Positions 53,109 through 64,000 of a stretch of DNA of 64,000 bases are shown in pieces. The first letter of the stretch is position 1, and each line of letters opens with the position of its first letter. The notes under the pieces were generated by a model. It searched no databases and was not told where the DNA came from. It saw only the letters and a program-made list of their open reading frames with translations. The stretch spans positions 8,668,969 through 8,732,968 of the forward strand of contig NW_026869996.1 in assembly GCF_020882245.1 (NCBI RefSeq). Direction: 5' to 3'. The stretch comes from Rhopalosiphum padi (Eukaryota; Arthropoda; Insecta; Hemiptera; Aphididae). Both the position numbers and the translations under genes were made by a program.

Positions 53109-56100
53109 AAGATTTTTCCCTAACAACCCCCAATAATAACCGATTTAAAACCATCAAATACATTAAATTTAACATTTTTCATTAACAACCCCCAATAATA
53201 AACGATTTAAAACCAGAAATTTCCTTAAAATGTATTAAAAAAAACCATTAATTCATCAAAAAAACCCATAATAATTGATTTAAATCCATCAAATAAATTA
53301 AATTTAACATTTTTCCTTAACAAACCCCTATAATAAATTATTAAAAACCAGAAATTTCCTTAAAATGTATTAAAAAAAACCATTAATTCATCAAAAAAAC
53401 CCATAATAATTGATTTAAATCTTTGAAATAAATTAAATTTAACATTTTACCTTAACAACCCCCCATAATATATGATTAAAAACCAGAAATTTCCTTAAAA
53501 TTTATTAAAAAAAACCATTAATTCATCAAAAAACCCCCATAATAATTGATTTAAATCCATCAAATAAATTAAATTTAACATTTTTCCTTAACAAACCCCC
53601 ATAATAAATTATTAAAAACCAGAAATTTCCTTAAAATGTATTAAAAAAACCATTAATTCATCAAAAAACCCCTATAATAATTGATTTAAATCCATCAATT
53701 ATATTAAATTTAACATTTTTCGTTAACAACCCCCCATAATAAATGATTAAAAACCAGAAATTTCCTAAAAATGTATTAAAAATACCATTAATTCATCAAA
53801 AAAACCCCATAAAAACCGCTTTAAATCCATCAAATAAATTAAATTTAACATTTTTTCCTTAACAACCCCCAATAATAAAGATTTAAAAACCATTGAATAC
53901 ATTAAATTTAACATTTTTCCTTAACTACCCCCAATAATAACCGATATAAATCCATCAAATTAATTAAATTTAACATTTTTCCTTAACAACCCCCAATAAT
54001 AAACTATTTAAAACCATCAAATACATTAAATTTAACATTTTTCCTTAACAACCCCCCATAATAAATGATTAAAAACCAGAAATTTCCTAAAAATGTATTA
54101 AAAATACCATTAATTCATCAAAAAACCCCATAAAAACCGCTTTAAATCCATCAAATAAATTAAATTTAACATTTTTCCTTAACAACCCCCAATAATAAAG
54201 ATTTAAAACCATTGAATACATTAAATTTAACATTTTTCCTTAACTACCCCCAATAATAAACTATTTAAAACCATCAAATACATTAAATTTAACATTTTTC
54301 CTTAACAACCCCCAATAATAAACGATTTAAAACCATCAAATAAATTAAATTTATCATTTTTCCTTAACAAACCCCCATCATAAATTCTTAAAAACCAGAA
54401 ATTTCCTTAAAATGTATTAAAAAAAACATAAATTCATCAAAAAACCCCATAATAATTGATTTAAATCCGTCAAATAAATTAAATTTAACATTTTTCCTTA
54501 ACAACCCCAATAATAAACGATTTAAAACCATCAAATAAATTAAATTTAACATTTTTCCTTAACAACCCCCCATAATAAATGATTAAAAACCAGAAATTTC
54601 CTTAAAATGTATTAAAAAAACCATTAATTCATCAAAAAACCCCAATAATAAAGATTTAAAACCATTGAATACATTAAATTTAACATTTTTCCTTAACTAC
54701 CCCCAATAATAACCGATATAAATCCATCAAATTAATTAAATTTAACATTTTTCCTTAACAACCCCCAATAATAAACTATTTAAAACCATCAAATAAATTA
54801 AATTTAACATTTTCCTTAACAACCCCCAATAATAAAGATTTAAAACCATTGAATACATTAAATTTAACATTTTTCCTTAACTACCCCCAATAATAACCGA
54901 TATAAATCCATCAAATTAATTAAATTTAACATTTTTCCTTAACAACCCCCCATAAAAACCGCTTTAAATCCATCAAATAAATTAAATTTAACATTTTTCC
55001 TTAACAACCCCCAATAATAAAGATTTAAAACCATTGAATACATTAAATTTAACATTTTTCCTTAACAACCCCCAATAATAAAACTATTTAAAACCATCAA
55101 ATACATTAAATTTAACATTTTTCCTTAACAACCCCCAATAATAAACGATTTAAAACCATCAAATAAATTAAATTTATCATTTTTCCTTAACAAACCCCCA
55201 TCATAAATTCTTAAAAACCAGAAATTTCCTTAAAATGTATTAAAAAAAACATAAATTCATCAAAAAAACCCCATAATAATTGATTTAAATCCGTCAAATA
55301 AATTAAATTTAACATTTTTCCTTAACAACCCCAATAATAAACGATTTAAAACCATCAAATAAATTAAATTTAACATTTTTCCTTAACAACCCCCCATAAT
55401 AAATGATTAAAAACCAGAAATTTCCTTAAAATGTATTAAAAAAAACCATTAATTCATCAAAAAACCCCAATAATAAAGATTTAAAACCATCAAATAAATT
55501 AAATTTATCATTTTTCCTTAACAAACCCCCCATCATAAATTCTTAAAAACCAGAAATTTCCTTAAAATGTATTAAAAAAAACATAAATTCATCAAAAAAC
55601 CCCATAATAATTGATTTAAATCCGTCAAATAAATTAAATTTAACATTTTTCCTTAACAACCCCAATAATAAACGATTTAAAACCATCAAATAAATTAAAT
55701 TTAACATTTTTCCTTAACAACCCCCCATAATAAATGATTAAAAACCAGAAATTTCCTTAAAATGTATTAAAAAAAAACCATTAATTCATCAAAAAACCCC
55801 ATAATAATTGATTTAAATCCATCAAATAAATTAAATTTAACATTTTTCCTTAACAAACCCCCATAATAAATTCTTAAAAACCAGAAATTTCCTTAAAATG
55901 TATTAAAAAAAACATAAATTCATCAAAAAAACCCCATAATAATTGATTTAAATCCGTCAAATAAATTAAATTTAACATTTTTCCTTAACAACCCCAATAA
56001 TAAACGATTTAAAACCATCAAATAAATTAAATTTAACATTTTTCCTTAACAACCCCCAATAATAACCGATTTAAAACCATCAAATACATTAAATTTAACA

Positions 56101-57278
56101 TTTTTCCTTAACAAACCCCCATAATAAATGATTATAAACCAGAAATTTCCTTAAAATGTATTAAAAAAAACCATTAATTCATCAAAAAAACCCCATAATA
56201 ATTGATTTAAATCCATCAATTATATTCAATTTAACATTTTTCCTTAACAACCCCCCATAATAAATGATTAAAAACCAGAAATTTCGTAAAAATGTATTAA
56301 AAATACCATTAATTCATCAAAAAACCCCATAAAAACCGCTTTAAATCCATCAAATAAATTAAATTTAACATTTTTCCTTAACAACCCCCAATAATAAAGA
56401 TTTAAAACCATTGAATACATTAAATTTAACATTTTTCCTTAACTACCCCCAATAATAACCGATATAAATCCATCAAATTAATTAAAATTTAACATTTTTC
56501 CTTAACAACCCCCAATAATAAACTATTTAAAACCATCAAATACATTAAATTTAACATTTTTCCTTAACAACCCCCCATAATAAATGATTAAAAACCAGAA
56601 ATTTCCTTAAAATGTATTAAAAAAACCATTAATTCATCAAAAAACCCCATAATAATTGATTTAAATCCGTCAAATAAATTAAATTTAACATTTTTCCTTA
56701 ACAACCCCCAATAATAAACGATTTAAAACCATCAAATAAATTAAATTTATCATTTTTCCTTAACAAACCCCCATCATAAATGTTTAAAAACCAGAAATTT
56801 CCTTAAAATGTATTAAAAAAACCATTAATTCATCAAAAAACCCCATAATAATTGATTTAAATCCATCAAATAAATTAAATTTAACATTTTTCCTTAACAA
56901 ACCCCTATAATAAATTATTAAAAACCAGAAATTTCCTTAAAATGTATTAAAAAAACCATTAATTCATCAAAAAACCCCATAATAATTGATTTAAATCCGT
57001 CAAATAAATTAAATTTAACATTTTTCCTTAACAACCCCCAATAATAAACGATTTAAAACCATCAAATAAATTAAATTTAACATTTTTCCTTAACAACCCC
57101 CAATAATAAACGATTTAAAACCATCAAATAAATTAAATTTATCATTTTTCCTTAACAAACCCCCATCATAAATGTTTAAAAAACCAGAAATTTCCTTAAA
57201 ATGTATTAAAAAAACCATTAATTCATCAAAAAAACCCCATAATAATTGATTTAAATCCATCAAATAAATTAAATTTAA

Positions 57279-58928
57279 GATTTTTCCCTAACAACCCCCA
57301 ATAATAACCGATTTAAAACCATCAAATACATTAAATTTAACATTTTTCATTAACAACCCCCAATAATAAACGATTTAAAACCAGAAATTTCCTTAAAATG
57401 TATTAAAAAAACCATTAATTCATCAAAAAAAACCCATAATAATTGATTTAAATCCATCAAATAAATTAAATTTAAACATTTTTCCTTAACAAACCCCTAT
57501 AATAAATTATTAAAAACCAGAAATTTCCTTAAAATGTATTAAAAAAACCATTAATTCATCAAAAAAACCCATAATAATTGATTTAAATCTTTGAAATAAA
57601 TTAAATTTAACATTTTACCTTAACAACCCCCCATAATATATGATTAAAAACCAGAAATTTCCTTAAAATTTATTAAAAAAACCATTAATTCATCAAAAAA
57701 AACCCCATAATAATTGATTTAAATCCATCAAATAAATTAAATTTAACATTTTTCCTTAACAAACCCCCATAATAAATTATTAAAAACCAGAAATTTCCTT
57801 AAAATGTATTAAAAAAACCATTAATTCATCAAAAAACCCCTATAATAATTGATTTAAATCCATCAATTATATTAAATTTTAACATTTTTCGTTAACAACC
57901 CCCCATAATAAATGATTAAAAACCAGAAATTTCCTAAAAATGTATTAAAAATACCATTAATTCATCAAAAAACCCCATAAAAACCGCTTTAAATCCATCA
58001 AATAAATTAAATTTAACATTTTTCCTTAACAACCCCCCAATAATAAAGATTTAAAACCATTGAATACATTAAATTTAACATTTTTCCTTAACTACCCCCA
58101 ATAATAACCGATATAAATCCATCAAATTAATTAAATTTAACATTTTTCCTTAACAACCCCCAATAATAAACTATTTAAAACCATCAAATACATTAAATTT
58201 AACATTTTTCCTTAACAACCCCCCATAATAAATGATTAAAAACCAGAAATTTCCTAAAAATGTATTAAAAATACCATTAATTCATCAAAAAACCCCATAA
58301 TAATTGATTTAAATCCGTCAAATAAATTAAATTTAACATTTTTCCTTAACAACCCCCAATAATAAACGATTTAAAACCATCAAATAAATTAAATTTATCA
58401 TTTTTCCTTAACAAACCCCCATCATAAATGTTTAAAAACCAGAAATTTCCTTAAATTGTATTAAAAAAACCATTAATTCATCAAAAAACCCCATAATAAT
58501 TGATTTAAAATCCATCAAATAAATTAAATTTAACATTTTTCCTTAACAAACCCCTATAATAAATTATTAAAAACCAGAAATTTCCTTAAAATGTATTAAA
58601 AAAAACCATTAATTCATCAAAAAAACCCCATAATAATTGATTTAAATCCGTCAAATAAATTAAATTTAACATTTTTCCTTAACAACCCCCAATAATAAAC
58701 GATTTAAAACCATCAAATAAATTAAATTTAACATTTTTCCTTAACAACCCCCAATAATAAACGATTTAAAACCATCAAATAAATTAAATTTATCATTTTT
58801 CCTTAACAAACCCCCATCATAAATGTTTAAAAACCAGAAATTTCCTTAAAATGTATTAAAAAAACCATTAATTCATCAAAAAAACCCCATAATAATTGAT
58901 TTAAATCCATCAAATAAATTAAATTTAA
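57279..58928. repeat. Higher-order repeat copy, ~1.65 kb (shortened form)
   Basis: The same marker series as the 2.04-kb copy recurs at 57279 and again at 58929. TTTTTCGTTAAC recurs 1650 bp apart (57890, 59540) and ATCTTTGAAATAAA 1653 bp apart. Relative to the longer form it lacks about 390 bp, including an ACATAAATTCATC-type composite monomer, between the CGTTAAC marker and the CCTTAAATTGTATT marker. An unequal exchange within the unit explains this. Confidence 0.65.
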
Positions 58929-61624
58929 GATTTTTCCCTAACAACCCCCAATAATAACCGATTTAAAACCATCAAATACATTAAATTTAACATTTTTTCA
59001 TTAACAACCCCCAATAATAAACGATTTAAAACCAGAAATTTCCTTAAAATGTATTAAAAAAAACCATTAATTCATCAAAAAAAACCCCATAATAATTGAT
59101 TTAAATCCATCAAATAAATTAAATTTAACATTTTTCCTTAACAAACCCCTATAATAAATTATTAAAAACCAGAAATTTCCTTAAAATGTATTAAAAAAAC
59201 CATTAATTCATCAAAAAAAACCCATAATAATTGATTTAAATCTTTGAAATAAATTAAATTTAACATTTTACCTTAACAACCCCCCATAATATATGATTAA
59301 AAACCAGAAATTTCCTTAAAATTTATTAAAAAAACCATTAATTCATCAAAAAACCCCATAATAATTGATTTAAATCCATCAAATAAATTAAATTTAACAT
59401 TTTTCCTTAACAAACCCCCATAATAAATTATTAAAAACCAGAAATTTCCTTAAAATGTATTAAAAAAACCATTAATTCATCAAAAAACCCCTATAATAAT
59501 TGATTTAAATCCATCAATTATATTAAATTTAACATTTTTCGTTAACAACCCCCCATAATAAATGATTAAAAACCAGAAATTTCCTAAAAATGTATTAAAA
59601 AATACCATTAATTCATCAAAAAACCCCATAAAAACCGCTTTAAAATCCATCAAATAAATTAAATTTAACATTTTTCCTTAACAACCCCCAATAATAAAGA
59701 TTTAAAACCATTGAATACATTAAATTTAACATTTTTCCTTAACTACCCCCAATAATAAACTATTTAAAACCATCAAATACATTAAATTTAACATTTTTCC
59801 TTAACAACCCCCAATAATAAACGATTTAAAACCATCAAATAAATTAAATTTATCATTTTTCCTTAACAAACCCCCATCATAAATTCTTAAAAACCAGAAA
59901 TTTCCTTAAAATGTATTAAAAAAAACATAAATTCATCAAAAAACCCCATAATAATTGATTTAAATCCGTCAAATAAATTAAATTTAACATTTTTCCTTAA
60001 CAACCCCAATAATAAACGATTTAAAACCATCAAATAAATTAAATTTAACATTTTTCCTTAACAACCCCCCATAATTAAATGATTAAAAACCAGAAATTTC
60101 CTTAAAATGTATTAAAAAAACCATTAATTCATCAAAAAACCCCAATAATAAAGATTTAAAACCATTGAATACATTAAATTTAACATTTTTCCTTAACTAC
60201 CCCCAATAATAACCGATATAAATCCATCAAATTAATTAAATTTAACATTTTTCCTTAACAACCCCCAATAATAAACTATTTAAAACCATCAAATAAATTA
60301 AATTTAACATTTTCCTTAACAACCCCCAATAATAAAGATTTAAAACCATTGAATACATTAAATTTAACATTTTTCCTTAACTACCCCCAATAATAACCGA
60401 TATAAATCCATCAAATTAATTAAATTTAACATTTTTCCTTAACAACCCCCCATAAAAAACCGCTTTAAATCCATCAAATAAATTAAATTTAACATTTTTC
60501 CTTAACAACCCCCAATAATAAAGATTTAAAACCATTGAATACATTAAATTTAACATTTTTCCTTAACAACCCCCAATAATAAACTATTTAAAACCATCAA
60601 ATACATTAAATTTATCATTTTTCCTTAACAAACCCCCATCATAAATTCTTAAAAACCAGAAATTCCTTAAAATGTATTAAAAAAAACATAAATTCATCAA
60701 AAAACCCCATAATAATTGATTTAAATCCGTCAAATAAATTAAATTTAACATTTTTCCTTAACAACCCCAATAATAAACGATTTAAAAACCATCCAATTAA
60801 TTAAATTTAACATTTTTCCTTAACAACCCCCCATAATAAATGATTAAAAACCAGAAATTTCCTTAAAATGTATTAAAAAAACCATTAATTCATCAAAAAA
60901 ACCCCAATAATAAAGATTTAAAACCATTGAATACATTAAATTTAACATTTTCCTTAACTACCCCCAATAATAACCGATATAAATCCATCAAATTAATTAA
61001 ATTTAACATTTTTCCTTAACAACCCCCAATAATAAACTATTTAAAACCATCAAATAAATTAAATTTATCATTTTTCCTTAACAAACCCCCATCATAAATG
61101 TTTAAAAACCAGAATTTTCTTTAATATGTATTAAAAAAACCATTAATTCATCAAAAAAAACCCATAATAATTGATTTAAATCCATCAAATAATTAAATTT
61201 AAGATTTTTCCTTAACAACCCCCAATAATAACCGATTTAAAACCATCAAATACATTAAATTTAACATTTTTCATTAACAACCCCCAATAATAAACGATTT
61301 AAAACCAGAAATTTCCTTAAAATGTATTAAAAAAACCATTAATTCATCAAAAAAACCCATAATAATTGATTTAAATCCATCAATTAAATTAAATTTAACA
61401 TTTTTCCTTAACAACCCCCATAATAAATGATTAAAAACCAGAAATTTCATTAAAATGTATTAAAAAAAACCATTAATTCGTCAAAAAACCCCATAATAAT
61501 TGATTTAAATCCATCAAATAAATTAAATTTAACATTTTACCTTAACAACCCCCCCATAATATATGATTAAAAACCAGAAATTTCCTTAAAATTTATTAAA
61601 AAAACCATTAATTCATCAAAAAAA

Positions 61625-62861
61625 CCACATAATAATTGATTTATATCCATCTAATAAATTAAATTTAACATTTTTCCTTAACAACCCCCAATAATAACCA
61701 ATTTAAAACCATCAAATACATTAAATTTAACATTTTTCCTTAACAACCCCCAATAATAAACGATTTAAATCCATCAATTATATTAAATTTAACATTTTTC
61801 CTTAACAACCCCCCATAATAAATGATTAAAAACCAGAAATTTCCTAAAAATGTATTAAAAATACCATAAATTCATCAAAAAACCCCATAAAAACCGCTTT
61901 AAATCCATCAAATAAATTAAATTTAACATTTTTCCTTAACAACCCCCAATAATAAAGATTTAAAACCATTGAATACATTAAATTTAACATTTTTCCTTAA
62001 CTACCCCCAATAATAACCGATATAAATCCATCAAATTAATTAAATTTAACATTTTTCCTTAACAACCCCCAATAATAAACTATTTAAAACCATCAAATAC
62101 ATTAAATTTAACATTTTTCCTTAACAACCCCCAATAATAAACGATTTAAAACCATCAAATAAATTAAATTTATCATTTTTCCTTAACAAACCCCCATCAT
62201 AAATTCTTAAAAACCAGAAATTTCCTTAAAATGTATTAAAAAAAACATAAATTCATCAAAAAACCCCATAATAATTGATTTAAATCCGTCAAATAAATTA
62301 AATTTAACATTTTTCCTTAACAACCCCAATAATAAACGATTTAAAACCATCAAATAAATTAAATTTAACATTTTTCCTTAACAACCCCCCATAATAAATG
62401 ATTAAAAACCAGAAATTTCCTTAAAATGTATTAAAAAAACCATTAATTCATCAAAAAAAACCCATAATAATTGATTTAAATCCATCAATTAAATTAAATT
62501 TAACATTTTTCCTTAACAACACCCATAATAAATGATTAAAAACCAGAAATTTCATTAAAATGTATTAAAAAAACCATTAATTCGTCAAAAAACCCCATAA
62601 TAATTGATTTAAATCCATCAAATAAATTAAATTTAACATTTTTCCTTAACAAACCCCTATAATAAATTATTAAAAACCAGAAATTTCCTTAAAATGTATT
62701 AAAAAAACCATTAATTCATCAAAAAAACCCATAATAATTGATTTAAATCTTTGAAATAAATTAAATTTAACATTTTACCTTAACAACCCCCCATAATATA
62801 TGATTAAAAACCAGAAATTTCCTTAAAATTTATTAAAAAAAACCATTAATTCATCAAAAAA
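61625..62861. repeat. Higher-order repeat copy, ~1.24 kb
   Basis: The rare variant CCACATAATAATTGATTTAT occurs at 61625 and 62862, and ATACCATAAATTCATC at about 61861 and 63100, giving a ~1.24-kb period near the right end. This differs from the 2.04 and 1.65 kb periods further left, so the satellite has been locally rearranged. Confidence 0.6.
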
Positions 62862-64000
62862 CCACATAATAATTGATTTATATCCATCAAATAAATTAAA
62901 TTTAACATTTTTCCTTAACAACCCCCAATAATAACCGATTTAAAACCATCAAATACATTAAATTTAACATTTTTCCTTAACAACCCCCAATAATAAACGA
63001 TTTAAATCCATCAATTATATTAAATTTAACATTTTTCCTTAACAACCCCCCATAATAAATGATTAAAAACCAGAAATTTCCTAAAAATGTATTAAAAATA
63101 CCATAAATTCATCAAAAAACCCCATAAAAACCGCTTTAAATCCATCAAATAAATTAAATTTAACATTTTTCCTTAACAACCCCCAATAATAAAGATTTAA
63201 AACCATTGAATACATTAAATTTAACATTTTTCCTTAACTACCCCCAATAATAACCGATATAAATCCATCAAATTAATTAAATTTAACATTTTTCCTTAAC
63301 AACCCCCAATAATAAACTATTTAAAACCATCAAATACATTAAATTTAACATTTTTCCTTAACAACCCCCAATAATAAACGATTTAAAACCATCAAATAAA
63401 TTAAATTTATCATTTTTCCTTAACAAACCCCCATCATAAATTCTTAAAAACCAGAAATTTCCTTAAAATGTATTAAAAAAAACATAAATTCATCAAAAAA
63501 ACCCCATAATAATTGATTTAAATCCGTCAAATAAATTAAATTTAACATTTTTCCTTAACAACCCCAATAATAAACGATTTAAAACCATCAAATAAATTAA
63601 ATTTAACATTTTTCCTTAACAACCCCCCATAATAAATGATTAAAAACCAGAAATTTCCTTAAAATGTATTAAAAAAACCATTAATTCATCAAAAAACCCC
63701 ATAATAATTGATTTAAATCCATCAAATACATTAAATTTAACATTTTTCCTTAACAACCCCCCATAATAAATGATTAAAAACCAGAAATTTCCTAAAAATG
63801 TATTAAAAATACCATTAATTCATCAAAAAACCCCATAAAAACCGCTTTAAATCCATCAAATAAATTAAATTTAACATTTTTCCTTAACAACCCCCAATAA
63901 TAAAGATTTAAAACCATTGAATACATTAAATTTAACATTTTTCCTTAACTACCCCCAATAATAACCGATATAAATCCATCAAATTAATTAAATTTAACAT

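Larger units (their letters stand above)
49350..64000. repeat. AT-rich, G-poor short-period satellite
   Basis: Two interleaved building blocks fill the stretch. The short monomer is 62 bp, from CCTTAACAACCCCCAATAAT to AAATTTAACATTTTT, repeating directly. The long composite is ~134 bp. It carries an extra segment with AAAACCAGAAATTTCC, TTAAAATGTATT and CCATTAATTCATC between two copies of the C-tract core. Both share ATCAAATAAATTAAATTTAACA. On the + strand a typical 62-bp monomer has about 13 C and 1 G. Monomer variants (GCTTTAAATCC, CGATATAAATCC, AAAGATTTAAAACC, CATCATAAAT) recur in fixed orders, which defines higher-order repeats. There is no ORF of note, no transposon, and no similarity to the 3.3-3.7 kb array. 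The satellite runs off the right edge. Confidence 0.97.

Noticed and set aside
59480..59671. 63-aa minus-strand frame in the satellite
   Set aside because: A translation of three to four satellite monomers, present only where stops happen to be absent. No coding evidence.
49350..64000. CRISPR-like array (regular repeats with variable parts)
   Set aside because: Monomers are contiguous diverged copies of each other, with no unique spacers and no cas genes, in eukaryotic DNA.
49350..64000. Telomeric or quadruplex array because of the C tracts
   Set aside because: The insect telomere motif TTAGG/CCTAA is not tandemly repeated here. The C tracts are ~60 bp apart, too far for ordinary intramolecular quadruplexes.

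Overview
This is eukaryotic, gene-poor, AT-rich repetitive DNA, most likely from an aphid or a close hemipteran. The clue is a 637-bp inverted-repeat element with 14-bp ends (GATTCTGAACGGAG / CTCCGTTCAGAATC). Its interior closely resembles, from memory and not from a search, a transposon-derived sequence abundant in aphid genomes. Nothing prokaryotic is present: no operons, ribosome binding sites, rRNA, tRNA or CRISPR.

Region 1 (1-48849) is one head-to-tail tandem array of large units. The first four complete units are 3,283-3,286 bp, the next nine are 3,730-3,731 bp, and a fourteenth is cut by an assembly gap. The array continues off the left edge. Each unit contains, in order, the inverted-repeat element, an A-specific stretch, exon-like modules (A, B, C in short units; A, A', B, C in long units), and a GC-richer 211-bp insert that looks like a solo LTR. 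Copies of an older ~185-bp monomer lie between these. The 447-bp length difference is the extra A' module. All 50 complete exon-like modules have the same layout: a TTAAC branch-point-like motif, a T-rich tract, YAG, then 49 open codons and TGA. The diverged versions align without indels, and differences involving module C favour third codon positions, so an ancestral coding exon is plausible. No 5' exon or promoter that would make a complete gene can be seen.

The short units are mosaics of A and A', so they probably arose from long units by deletion recombination at several different points. Neighbouring units share private variants, which indicates local segmental amplification.

Region 2 (48850-49349) is exactly 500 N, a typical arbitrary scaffold gap. 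The adjacency of the two arrays is therefore not proven.

Region 3 (49350-64000) is an unrelated short-period satellite. It is built from a 62-bp monomer and a ~134-bp composite monomer, arranged in higher-order copies of about 2.04, 1.65 and 1.24 kb. The + strand is almost free of G, an extreme strand asymmetry kept up for 14.65 kb. It contains no genes.

I found no protein-coding gene that I would annotate as functional. The most interesting content is the tandemly amplified exon-like module and the recombination history recorded in the mosaic units.
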